DNA of 64,000 bases from positions 62,001-126,000 of the forward strand of contig JAFWZH010000133.1 in NCBI GenBank assembly GCA_017522515.1. The letters are read 5' to 3'. Position numbers and translations under genes: made by a program. This document shows, piece after piece, positions 46,603 through 54,693 of this stretch. Position 1 is the stretch's first letter. Each line of letters opens with the position of its first letter. The notes beneath the pieces are model-generated. The model did no database searches. It was not told where the DNA came from and worked only from the letters and a program-made list of their open reading frames with translations. The stretch is from Clostridia bacterium. Lineage in GTDB: Bacteria; Bacillota_A; Clostridia; UBA1212; UBA1255.

Positions 46603-47610
46603 ATAACGTCGCTTCTTATCGCTGTCCATGTCATTGAGGATGTTTATACAACCTTGTACAACACAGTACTGCGGATTTTCTGCAAGCATAACATCAACGC
46701 CGGTACTCTTTCTGATAAGTTCATCAAATCCGGCAATCTGAGCCCCGCCACCTGTCATAACAATTCCCTTGCAATAAATATCTGCCGCAAGCTCAGGAGG
46801 CGTTTCCTCCAAAACTGCATGAATACCATCCAGAATCGGAACCGCAGTATCAATAAGTGGCTCAAGAATCTCCTCAGAAGTAATAATTCTTTCACTTGGG
46901 AGTCCTGTTATTAAGTCACTTCCTCTGATTTCTATTGAACTCTTTTTTGCTCCATGGTAGAGACAGCCGACTTCTATTTTTATCTCTTCAGCTGTACTGT
47001 CACCAATCATAAGGTTATGTTTTTTCTTTAAATAACTCTTTATTGTATCATCAAAGGTTTCTCCCGCAACACGGACACTTTTACTGTTTACAATGCCCTC
47101 GTACGAGATAACAGCTATATCTGTTGTACCTCCTCCGATATCTATTATCATATTTCCCGTAGGCCTAGAAATATCCAAACCTGCACCTACCGCAGCAGCC
47201 AAAGGCTCCTCAACAAGAAAAACGCGTCCTGCTCCGGCGCCGATAGCGGCTTGATATACAGCCCTTTTTTCTACATTAGTTGTCTTACTCGGTATACAAA
47301 TAAGAACATCCGGCTTGAATTTTCTGGAAAGGGGATTAGAAATTGCTTTATTCAGATAATAAGCAATCATTTTTCTTGTTATAGTGTAACTTGATATAAC
47401 ACCATTTTGTACAGGACGTACCGTTTTAATATCAAAAGGGGTTCTTCCCATCATAAGCCTGGCTTCTTCGCCTATTGCTATAACTTCATTTGTACCGTCC
47501 TTCACCGCTACAATTGAAGGCTCTTTTATAACGACACCTTTGCCGCCGACACTAACAAGGACAGTTGCTGTTCCTAAATCTATTGCTATGTTTTGTTTAA
47601 AAAAGCCCAT
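46588..47610 (-). CDS. mreB: Rod-shape actin homologue MreB/Mbl
   Basis: A 340-residue bacterial actin that guides lateral wall synthesis. Actin-fold motifs: NIAIDLGTATVLV near 6 (phosphate 1), VRPVQNGVISSY near 70, LVEEPLAAAVGAGLDI near 128, NMIIDIGGGTTDIAVIS near 148 (phosphate 2) and IVMTGGGAQIAGFDELI near 282. The start at 47610 is given by GGGGTG upstream. It has a promoter of its own inside the end of the FHA gene. Confidence 0.95.
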   Translation of the reverse strand: MGFFKQNIAIDLGTATVLVSVGGKGVVIKEPSIVAVKDGTNEVIAIGEEARLMMGRTPFDIKTVRPVQNGVISSYTITRKMIAYYLNKAISNPLSRKFKPDVLICIPSKTTNVEKRAVYQAAIGAGAGRVFLVEEPLAAAVGAGLDISRPTGNMIIDIGGGTTDIAVISYEGIVNSKSVRVAGETFDDTIKSYLKKKHNLMIGDSTAEEIKIEVGCLYHGAKKSSIEIRGSDLITGLPSERIITSEEILEPLIDTAVPILDGIHAVLEETPPELAADIYCKGIVMTGGGAQIAGFDELIRKSTGVDVMLAENPQYCVVQGCINILNDMDSDKKRRYAITR

Positions 47611-47648
47611 CTGTAAACACCCCAAATTCAATCAATCTACACCGTTAA

Positions 47649-47677
47649 ATATTACCATAAGCTGTTTTTTAGGGCAA
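47649..47677 (-). promoter_or_regulatory. Promoter of mreB
   Basis: On the minus strand TTGCCC, 17 bases and TAATAT. The -35 overlaps the 3' end of the FHA-protein gene. Confidence 0.5.
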
Positions 47678-48652
47678 GCAGAAAATAAGCCTTGATTCAG
47701 GAGTGCCAAATCCTATTTCATAGCCGTCATTTAAAGAAAAAGGCCTTTCCGAAGCAATTCTTGTACCGTTGACAAAGGTGCCATTTTTAGAATTTAAATC
47801 TTTAATAAACCATGTATCTTTTTCTTTATATATTTTAGCATGTTTTCGGCTTACATATATTATGTCAACAGCCACATCCGCCCATTCTTCATCGCGCCCA
47901 ATATTAATACATTCCGGTATATTGCCATTCAATACGTATTTTATATCTTTTAAAAGCATTTCACCATTTAATCTCATTCCGCAATCTCCTTCATCAACAT
48001 TAAATTTTTTTATGAAGCAATTAAATAATTCACAAAAAGTATTCTTTAAGTATTTTCCTACGCGGAATTGTGTGCTTGCCGCCTCTATTAATGGTGATAA
48101 TTCTTCTACAGGAAAAGTATCAACGTTTGGCTGTTTCTCCCATTCAGACAAAATTGTCAATGCTTGCAAAACATCTTTTTCATTTTTCAAACTTTGTTCT
48201 GAGTTGTTATATTCAATATAAAGCGCAACAATTGATACCATATCACTGCATTTATTATATGCTATTACTCCATCTTTATACGTTTCACTATCCGGAGCAT
48301 ATATAAATTCCGGTTGAGTAACAGATTCTCCAACAAAAATACATTCATAATCAAATACAAATTCATGAGGATCAATATTGTTTTCTTTAGCGTTTTTAAA
48401 TAAAGATGCAATACTTTTAATAAACAAGAAAAATTCTTCTTTTGTTATGCCATTTTCACATACATACTCCTTCAATGATTGCCTATGACTAATATAAAAA
48501 GAATAATTCACCCCCTCCCAACTTACATCAGACGGAACAAACACGTCATTCATGTATTCTGCCACGATATTCATTTTTTCTTTTAATTCTTTTTGAGAAT
48601 ATAAAGAGCTGACCGTCAGGCCGCGTCCCGTTCTATCTTTGTTTAATTTCAT
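47669..48652 (-). CDS. FHA-domain protein with DUF6382-type N-terminus
   Basis: A 327-residue protein. The C-terminal 90 residues form a forkhead-associated domain (CINIGRDEEWADV, VSRKHAKIY, KDLNSKNGTFVNG), which binds phospho-threonine. The N-terminal 200 residues match the DUF6382 type often found with it in clostridial Tad loci. No membrane span. It is the last gene of the cpaF-tadB-tadC-flp run and might couple pilus or envelope assembly to the PrkC kinase at 14.4-16.8 kb; this link is inference. GGGAGG precedes the ATG at 48652. Confidence 0.8.
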   Translation of the reverse strand: MKLNKDRTGRGLTVSSLYSQKELKEKMNIVAEYMNDVFVPSDVSWEGVNYSFYISHRQSLKEYVCENGITKEEFFLFIKSIASLFKNAKENNIDPHEFVFDYECIFVGESVTQPEFIYAPDSETYKDGVIAYNKCSDMVSIVALYIEYNNSEQSLKNEKDVLQALTILSEWEKQPNVDTFPVEELSPLIEAASTQFRVGKYLKNTFCELFNCFIKKFNVDEGDCGMRLNGEMLLKDIKYVLNGNIPECINIGRDEEWADVAVDIIYVSRKHAKIYKEKDTWFIKDLNSKNGTFVNGTRIASERPFSLNDGYEIGFGTPESRLIFCLP

Positions 48653-48677
48653 ATTGGCCTCCCACAAAATTAATATT

Positions 48678-48884
48678 CTAAAGCGAGTTTATTGTGGCAT
48701 CTGTTTTTGCTTTTATTTTGTCAAAAATCATCCCGGCCATATCCATAATAAAATTTCTAAACACCAGTGCAAGAGCAACTAAAACAGCAATAATAATTAT
48801 CACTTCGATAGTACCCATCCCCGATTCGCCTTTTATTAACTTGTCAAAAAAGGCTTTCATTTTCAAATAAAAAAGAACACTCAC
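48678..48884 (-). CDS. Flp-like type IVb prepilin
   Basis: A 68-residue small pilin. A basic start of about 20 residues precedes GESG|MGTIEV, where cleavage after Gly would put Glu at +5, followed by a hydrophobic helix IIIIAVLVALALVF. The mature peptide is about 45 residues. Start is GTG at 48884 with GGAGG nine bases before it; the internal ATG (48860) has no ribosome site. It follows tadC and is the only pilin gene seen. Confidence 0.83.
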   Translation of the reverse strand: MSVLFYLKMKAFFDKLIKGESGMGTIEVIIIIAVLVALALVFRNFIMDMAGMIFDKIKAKTDATINSL

Positions 48885-48916
48885 AATAAAATACCTCCCA
48901 ATATATAAACTTTTAA

Positions 48917-49543
48917 TTAAAACCCATTAAACAGCTCCATTATTGCAGGAGCAAGAAGCATCACTATCAATGCCAACAGCACAAGAGTCGATGGTATCAG
49001 CAATAAGGTTGCAGCTTCATCTGCCAATTTGCCGGCTATTCTTCTTCTTTCATTTCTGTATAATTGCGCCTGTGCAGTAAACAAGTTACTGATTTCACCG
49101 CTTCCTTTTCGCATATTTTGTATAATTGTTGTGCAGAAATTGCTTAAAGCAGGTGATTTTCTGACTTTTGCCAATTCCTCCAAACCTGTAATAAAATCTT
49201 TTGTTGCTCCTTTCCTTACTTTTTCAAAAACAGATGTTAAATCAATATATAACGGTTTACTTTGAACGCCTGCTCTTGTTGCCCTTTCTATTGCATCCTG
49301 TAAACCAAGTCCGGCTTCTGTAAACATCGCAATATGAATCATAATGTCCGGTAAATCCATTTCATAACTTCTGTTCCTGTTTTTTATTTTTTTCTGCTCT
49401 GTTACTCTGATTGTCACAAAGCTTAAAACACCTGCGACACCACCTATAACAACACAAAAAAGTATGCTCTCGCCCATCAGTAGTGCAATGCAAAAAAAAG
49501 CGACACCACAGATGAAATAAATTAATTTACTTTTTATTTTCAC
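48917..49543 (-). CDS. TadC-like type II secretion F-family membrane protein
   Basis: A 208-residue protein with two N-terminal spans (about 8-45), a cytosolic T2SSF domain (LPDIMIHIAMFTEAGLGLQDAI near 66, GSGEISNLFTAQAQLYRNERRR near 147) and a C-terminal span. It forms the inner-membrane platform with the TadB-like protein. Start is GTG with GGAGG five bases before it. Confidence 0.85.
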   Translation of the reverse strand: MKIKSKLIYFICGVAFFCIALLMGESILFCVVIGGVAGVLSFVTIRVTEQKKIKNRNRSYEMDLPDIMIHIAMFTEAGLGLQDAIERATRAGVQSKPLYIDLTSVFEKVRKGATKDFITGLEELAKVRKSPALSNFCTTIIQNMRKGSGEISNLFTAQAQLYRNERRRIAGKLADEAATLLLIPSTLVLLALIVMLLAPAIMELFNGF

Positions 49544-49560
49544 TTTATCCTCCCGAAAAA

Positions 49561-50283
49561 CTAATACTCTATTTCACCAAGCTTACTGCCAAACCACCAA
49601 GAGAACAGAATAATCAACAAAACGCCTATCATAACAATCCTGCCTGTACCATAATAAAGCGGAGCCATATAATACGGAGCAATTTGTTTGAATAACACTA
49701 TACATACAACAGGCATGGCTAATATAATACGATTGTTGAATTTCGGTGCATTTAAAATCCTTACTATTTCACTTTCTGCATCAAAACGCATTCTATATGC
49801 AGAAGCAAGCCACCTCATTAAAGCGGCCAAATTAATTCCCGCCGGCACACCCACTGATAATATCTCAGAAAAAGTCTTAATTGCCATATTTCCTGTTCTT
49901 TTATATAAAGTGAAAAAAGCAACCTCCGGCGAGTAGTTATTTTGCAACATTCTGTAAATACTCTCAATCTCCGCATTTAATAATCTGTATTCTCTTTTGC
50001 CTGTAACCACAGCTTCTTTCAAACTGTTCTCTAATGACATTCCTGATGACATAGACAAAGAAATGCTACTTAACAGTTGATAAAATTCTGCTTCTATTTG
50101 TATTTGTCTTTTTTGAGAGAGATACTTTTTGAGTTTTTTTATAACCATCGGTAAACCGAAAAGCATTAATGCTATACTTACCCACCAGCTGTCAAACATA
50201 GCATTGAAAACAAAAACAGAACAAAGTAAATATATAAAAATATAACTAAACAACTCGTTCCAATATAATTTTTTCTTTTTCAC
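49561..50283 (-). CDS. TadB-like type II secretion F-family membrane protein
   Basis: A 240-residue partner of the TadC-like protein: two N-terminal spans (about 14-52), a T2SSF domain (AEFYQLLSSISLSMSSGMSLENSL near 70-93) and C-terminal spans. The GTG start at 50283 has AGAGG nine bases before it and lies inside the end of cpaF, overlapping it by 38 bases; the frame extends further to 50358 without ribosome site. Confidence 0.8.
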   Translation of the reverse strand: MKKKKLYWNELFSYIFIYLLCSVFVFNAMFDSWWVSIALMLFGLPMVIKKLKKYLSQKRQIQIEAEFYQLLSSISLSMSSGMSLENSLKEAVVTGKREYRLLNAEIESIYRMLQNNYSPEVAFFTLYKRTGNMAIKTFSEILSVGVPAGINLAALMRWLASAYRMRFDAESEIVRILNAPKFNNRIILAMPVVCIVLFKQIAPYYMAPLYYGTGRIVMIGVLLIILFSWWFGSKLGEIEY

Positions 50284-51337
50284 TTTTATCAACCTCTGCA
50301 ATCTCTTTAACACGTCTGCCTTTTTTATTTCTCTCAAGGAAAACAACTGTATCCACACCGGAAATAATCATTCTTTTTATTGCTTCGGAATGAACGTGTC
50401 CCTCCCATAAAGCCATAGTTTCAAGCCTTACAAGCGTATCTTCCGCGGAATTTGCATGTATTGTTGACATAGAACCGCTATGTCCCGTACACATTGCAGT
50501 AAGCAATTCTAATGCACTCTCATCTCTTACCTCTCCAATCAAAAGCCTATCCGGTCTCATTCTTAACGCTGCCTTTATTAATGCTCGCATTTTAATCTCG
50601 CCATATCCCTCTGTATTGGCATTTCTGGTCTCCATTCTTACAATATTTCTGTGTCGTATATTTAACTCTGCAGAATCCTCTATTGTAATAATTCTTTCTT
50701 CTGTCGGTATAAAGGAAGTAAGCATATTTAAAAAAGTTGTTTTGCCCGAAGACGTACTTCCCGAAATGATTATGCTTTTGCCTGAAACGACAGATTTTTT
50801 CAAGTATTCTGCCATTTTTTCTGTCAATGTGCCGTTTTGTATAAAATCTTCAATTGTGTATTGTTGTTTTGTGAATTTTCTGATAGTAACAATGGGCCCG
50901 TTGATTGCCAAAGGATTTAAAACTACATTTATTCGCGCTCCACTTGCTAATGTTGCATCTACAATAGGTGTGCTCTCATTTACAGTTCTGTTACTTTGAA
51001 AGAGCATTGTTTGGATGTTATGAAAAAGTTCTTCTTTACTGTCATAGCGAACTCCCGAATCAATAAGTTCGCCATTAACTTCTATAAAAATACCGTCTGT
51101 GCCGTTTATCATTATTTCATTTACTGCAGTATCTTCTAAAAAAGGCTGTATTATGCCCATACGCCGTCTGCTATTAAAAACCTCTGCTGCAAGTTGCTTT
51201 GTGTCTACTTCTGAATTCGGAAGCCTCATAACAAGTTCTTCTAAGCAACTGTCAATCAATCGTTTAAGCTCAGCATCACTGTATTCTCTGGACATATCCA
51301 TTTTACCTGCCAATTTTCTTTCTGCTATTTCAATCAA
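50246..51337 (-). CDS. cpaF: CpaF/TadA pilus-assembly ATPase
   Basis: A 363-residue hexameric secretion ATPase. Walker A ISGSTSSGKTTFLNML near 195, Walker B RLLIGEVRDESALELL near 262 and His box TGHSGSMSTIHANS near 281 are clear. It powers Tad/Flp pilus extension or a related export. The start is uncertain: the first usual codon in frame is TTG at 51337, while a perfect AAAGGAGGTGAT site lies over 20 bases upstream and is best spaced for an ATA at 51352 or for an out-of-frame four-codon ORF that ends on the TTG (see finding). Confidence 0.92.
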   Translation of the reverse strand: MIEIAERKLAGKMDMSREYSDAELKRLIDSCLEELVMRLPNSEVDTKQLAAEVFNSRRRMGIIQPFLEDTAVNEIMINGTDGIFIEVNGELIDSGVRYDSKEELFHNIQTMLFQSNRTVNESTPIVDATLASGARINVVLNPLAINGPIVTIRKFTKQQYTIEDFIQNGTLTEKMAEYLKKSVVSGKSIIISGSTSSGKTTFLNMLTSFIPTEERIITIEDSAELNIRHRNIVRMETRNANTEGYGEIKMRALIKAALRMRPDRLLIGEVRDESALELLTAMCTGHSGSMSTIHANSAEDTLVRLETMALWEGHVHSEAIKRMIISGVDTVVFLERNKKGRRVKEIAEVDKSEKEKIILERVV

Positions 51338-51348
51338 GTATTTGCCAT
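51334..51348 (-). promoter_or_regulatory. Possible four-codon leader ORF coupled to cpaF
   Basis: ATG GCA AAT ACT TGA follows the strong ribosome site at 51356-51367 by about eleven bases. Its TGA overlaps the cpaF TTG start (TTGA), the usual form of termination-reinitiation. Speculative. Confidence 0.35.
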
Positions 51349-51355
51349 CTATGAA

Positions 51356-51367
51356 ATCACCTCCTTT
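51356..51367 (-). promoter_or_regulatory. Perfect Shine-Dalgarno sequence before cpaF
   Basis: AAAGGAGGTGAT on the minus strand is a full 12-base complement to the 16S rRNA 3' tail, longer than any other ribosome site in the window. Confidence 0.8.
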
Positions 51368-51383
51368 TGTTTTGGTGGGTTAT

Positions 51384-51412
51384 AATATATTCCATTTACC
51401 TTTGCAAAGCAA
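51384..51412 (-). promoter_or_regulatory. Promoter of the cpaF (Tad) operon
   Basis: On the minus strand TTGCTT, 17 bases, TATATT. It would give a very short leader before the ribosome site; a -10 shifted downstream (TATAAC, with TTGCAA) is an alternative. Confidence 0.5.
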
Positions 51413-51474
51413 GAACTTTCGTTCGTCTTTTTTTGCCACCTTTCGACCAAATTCGACTCTGTCAACACAAACAA

Positions 51475-51503
51475 TTGACACATCCTTATTCTTCGTTTAA
51501 ACT
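51475..51503 (+). promoter_or_regulatory. Promoter of the dihydrouridine synthase gene
   Basis: TTGACA, 17 bases, TAAACT, about 30 bases before the ATG at 51535, diverging from the cpaF promoter. Confidence 0.65.
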
Positions 51504-51534
51504 TGTGTACAGTTTTCAAACACGAGGTTACTTT

Positions 51535-52590
51535 ATGAATTTTGAACGAAACGGCGAAATAAAAAACAACACAACTACGCAAAACCTTGAAGCTCTGAGC
51601 AAATTGCAAAAACACATTCACCCCATTACGCTTCAAGGCAAAGAAACGCGTCTCGAAGTCCAAAACAACGTGTGGCTTGCTCCCCTTGCCGGTGTTACAG
51701 ATCTTCCTTTTCGCCTTGTTTGTAAAAATTCTCCATATTCACCGGGATTGGTTTTTTCTGAAATGATTAGTGCAAAAGGTGTCCATTACAAGGGCAACAA
51801 CAGCCTTGCGCTGGCAGATTCCGACGACAAAGAAGCGCCTTTGAGCGTGCAAATTTTCGGAAGCGAACCAGATATAATGGCAGAATGCGCCGCAATTTTC
51901 CGTAATAGAGGTGTAGTCTCCATTGACATAAACATGGGTTGTCCCATGCAAAAAGTCACATCTAATGGTGAGGGTAGCGCACTGTTAAAGAATCCTCTTT
52001 TAATTGAAAAAATCGTGAAAAGTGTATCAAATGCCTGTGGATTACCGGTTACCGTAAAGATTCGCAGAGGATATGAAATTGGCAATGAGTTATGCGTAGA
52101 AGCTGCTCTTGCTGCGGAATCCGGCGGTGCTGCTGCGGTTACGGTACACGGAAGATTCCGCGATGAATATTATTCCGGCAACTGCAATACAGATGCCATA
52201 AAAAAAGTGGTAAATGCGTTAAAAATTCCCGTTATTGGCAACGGTGATATTGTTTGTGCAGAATCCGCACTGAATATGTTTGAAACCACCGGTTGCAGCG
52301 GCATTATGATTGGACGTGGTGCTCTTGGCAAACCGTGGCTTTTCAGGGAACTTTTGACACCTGCGGAAAATCCTTACACACCATCAAAAGAAGATATAAT
52401 ATCAATAATCAACAATCACACAGAGCTTGCCGTTCGCTTAAAGGGCGAAAGTCACGGCATTACCGAAATGCGTAAACACTTAGCTTGGTATACAAAAGGG
52501 GCTAAGGGTGCTGCCTCTGTGCGTGACCGTATTTTCAAAGCTCGCACACTTGATGAAGCTTGTTCTTTAATAAATGAAATTTTTAAATGA
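51535..52590 (+). CDS. dusB: tRNA-dihydrouridine synthase
   Basis: A 351-residue FMN enzyme that reduces uridines in the tRNA D-arm. WLAPLAGVTDLPFRLVC near 43, DINMGCPMQKVTSNGEGSALL near 136 (catalytic Cys), AVTVHGRFRDEYY near 202, IGNGDIV near 236 and IMIGRGALGKPWLF near 258 identify it. The reading frame runs upstream to 51367, but the promoter at 51475-51503 and GAGG seven bases before 51535 set the start. Specificity (DusB type) is by similarity. Confidence 0.94.
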   Translation: MNFERNGEIKNNTTTQNLEALSKLQKHIHPITLQGKETRLEVQNNVWLAPLAGVTDLPFRLVCKNSPYSPGLVFSEMISAKGVHYKGNNSLALADSDDKEAPLSVQIFGSEPDIMAECAAIFRNRGVVSIDINMGCPMQKVTSNGEGSALLKNPLLIEKIVKSVSNACGLPVTVKIRRGYEIGNELCVEAALAAESGGAAAVTVHGRFRDEYYSGNCNTDAIKKVVNALKIPVIGNGDIVCAESALNMFETTGCSGIMIGRGALGKPWLFRELLTPAENPYTPSKEDIISIINNHTELAVRLKGESHGITEMRKHLAWYTKGAKGAASVRDRIFKARTLDEACSLINEIFK

Positions 52591-54025
52591 GCTTTAATTT
52601 TCTCTGTGCCATCTCTTCGCTTCGCTTCATATAATCTTCTACACTTTTTACATTAAAGGAACGGATTATATCATTTTGGCAAACTTTGGTTACACCACCT
52701 GCGCCGAAAGCAAAAATAGTCTGATCTTCTTCCATAATATGTATATTATACGGGCTTTCGCAACCGGGGCGGCAGTAGGAAACATTTTCGTGGTTTCCCA
52801 GCATGTTTTTTTGTCTGTACATATAAAAAGGTATCATTCCCATAGAAGATGCACACTTTTGTGATTCAATAAGCATTTTTCCTGTAATATCATGGCGTAA
52901 AAGCTCTGCTTTAGCATCTCTTTTAAGGTCTGCCGCGCGTTTAACGCTTAATGTATGTACCGTAAGTCCATCCGGCTTAAGTTGTGCTATTTTTTCTAAG
53001 GTATATTCAAAATGCGACAAATCCTCTCCCGGAAGTCCTGCAATAATATCCATATTTATATTGTCAAAATTTTCCATTCTTGCCATTTCAAAAGCTTTAA
53101 TAACTTCCTCTGCACTATGGCGACGACCTATTAATTCTAACGTGGCATTGTTCATTGTCTGTGGATTTACACTTATTCTCGTAACTCCCGACTTTTTTGC
53201 AATGCGTAATTTCTCCGTTGTAATACTGTCCGGTCTGCCTGCCTCCAAAGAAAATTCTTTTAAATTTACAGGATTTACAATATCTGTAACAAAACCCATA
53301 AAATTTTCAAAAGATATCTCTGATAATGATGTGGGTGTTCCTCCTCCAATATATAAAGATTCGATATTGTACCCTTTTTGCAACAAAACAGGCACAACTG
53401 TGCGTAATTCCGCTTCCAATAGTTCTAAGTATTTATCTACAATTTTATTGTATTTTCCTATGGGATGTGATGTAAAAGAGCAGTACAAACATCTTGTAGG
53501 GCAAAATGGAATTCCCACATATATGGCAATGTTTTTAGGATTTTCTATTTGTTCCTTCAAGAAACCTTCTTGATTGCATGCAGTTTTTACAGCCAATTCT
53601 GCCTTTTCGCTCCTTGCCATGTAAAATTTTTCTAATTCTTCCAATGCTTCTTGATATGTTGCTCCCGAATTAAAAAGTCCATTGACAATTTTTGCAGGTC
53701 GTACCCCTGTCATACACCCCCAAGGAGAGGTATACCCTGTAAAATCACTCATTATTCTATATATTTCGCGTTTTTGCAGCTTGTGTTCAAGCTTTTCATT
53801 TTCTTCGCCAAAAAACGGAATATCGTACCTAACCTCACCCTTTTGCAGCCATATTCCGCTATTTTTATCCGTTTTAATGCCACTATTAGGTACAAGCTCC
53901 GGAAATCCACCGCAATCGTTAAATATCTGCACTGCCTCGTATGCGTAATGAGGCGGCAGTTCTTCAGGGAAGCCCATATAAATTTTACTTTCTTTATAGG
54001 TATTCATTTCCGATAAATCACTCAT
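52583..54025 (-). CDS. hemZ: Oxygen-independent coproporphyrinogen dehydrogenase HemZ
   Basis: A 480-residue radical-SAM protein of the HemN family. The N-terminal HemZ-specific part (RYDIPFFGEENEKLEHKL near 68, SPWGCMTGVRPAKIV near 98) is followed by the cluster motif PFCPTRCLYC near 172 and YIGGGTPTSL near 215. HemZ is placed in anaerobic haem synthesis, though many homologues are uncharacterised. Its end overlaps the convergent dus gene by eight bases. Belongs to the recJ-relA-MBL-hemZ run. Confidence 0.9.
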   Translation of the reverse strand: MSDLSEMNTYKESKIYMGFPEELPPHYAYEAVQIFNDCGGFPELVPNSGIKTDKNSGIWLQKGEVRYDIPFFGEENEKLEHKLQKREIYRIMSDFTGYTSPWGCMTGVRPAKIVNGLFNSGATYQEALEELEKFYMARSEKAELAVKTACNQEGFLKEQIENPKNIAIYVGIPFCPTRCLYCSFTSHPIGKYNKIVDKYLELLEAELRTVVPVLLQKGYNIESLYIGGGTPTSLSEISFENFMGFVTDIVNPVNLKEFSLEAGRPDSITTEKLRIAKKSGVTRISVNPQTMNNATLELIGRRHSAEEVIKAFEMARMENFDNINMDIIAGLPGEDLSHFEYTLEKIAQLKPDGLTVHTLSVKRAADLKRDAKAELLRHDITGKMLIESQKCASSMGMIPFYMYRQKNMLGNHENVSYCRPGCESPYNIHIMEEDQTIFAFGAGGVTKVCQNDIIRSFNVKSVEDYMKRSEEMAQRKLKLI

Positions 54026-54040
54026 ATAATAAAACTCTCA

Positions 54041-54667
54041 TCAAAAATACAGATACGGATTTTCTTCTCTTTCTCTGCCAATTGTCGTTTTCGTCCCATG
54101 ACCGGGATAAACCTCAATATCTCCGTCCAGAGAATAAAGCTTTTCTATGGATTTAGCCATCAAGGCAACATCTCCCGCCCCTAAATCTGTTCTTCCAAAA
54201 CCCGAATAAAACAATGTGTCTCCGGAGAACATTATTTTATCAATTAAAATGCAAATTCCTCCCGGTGTGTGTCCCGGAGTAGAAATTATTTTCAATATAT
54301 TTTCTCCTAAGTTAAGCTCATCTTCGTCAACTACGGTGATATCCGCTTTGTCGTATACGTGAGCCGAACCAAAAAGGAGAGAAGCATTCAGTCGCGGATT
54401 CTCAAGCAGTAAATTATCGTCCTGATGAATTACGACTTTTGCCATAGGAAAAGTTTCCTTAAATTTCGGCAAATAATGAATATGGTCAAAGTGTGCATGC
54501 GTTAAAATAATATATTTAAGCGACAGCTTTTCTTTATCTATTATTTCTTTTACTGCCGTGTCAGAATTTCCTGTGTCTATAACAGCAGCTTCAAATGATT
54601 TTTCGTCCCATACAACATAAGTATTAGAGCCAAGTAAGCCTTGGGTAAATCGCTTGATTTTTATCAT
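54041..54667 (-). CDS. MBL-fold hydrolase (glyoxalase II-like)
   Basis: A 208-residue metallo-beta-lactamase-fold protein. Metal site THAHFDHIHY near 56, STPGHTPGGI near 130, FSGDTLFYSGFGRTDL near 148 and YPGHGTKTTIG near 188 are present. The family includes hydroxyacylglutathione hydrolase-like enzymes acting on thioesters; substrate not known. AAAGGAG precedes the ATG. It follows relA as in many Bacillota. Confidence 0.9.
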   Translation of the reverse strand: MIKIKRFTQGLLGSNTYVVWDEKSFEAAVIDTGNSDTAVKEIIDKEKLSLKYIILTHAHFDHIHYLPKFKETFPMAKVVIHQDDNLLLENPRLNASLLFGSAHVYDKADITVVDEDELNLGENILKIISTPGHTPGGICILIDKIMFSGDTLFYSGFGRTDLGAGDVALMAKSIEKLYSLDGDIEVYPGHGTKTTIGREREENPYLYF

Positions 54668-54693
54668 AAAAACTCCTTTATTGCCAAAACCTT

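Noticed and set aside
51367..51534. N-terminal extension of the dihydrouridine synthase
   Set aside because: It overlaps the promoter and the divergent cpaF promoter, and the ATG at 51535 has a good ribosome site and matches the family start.
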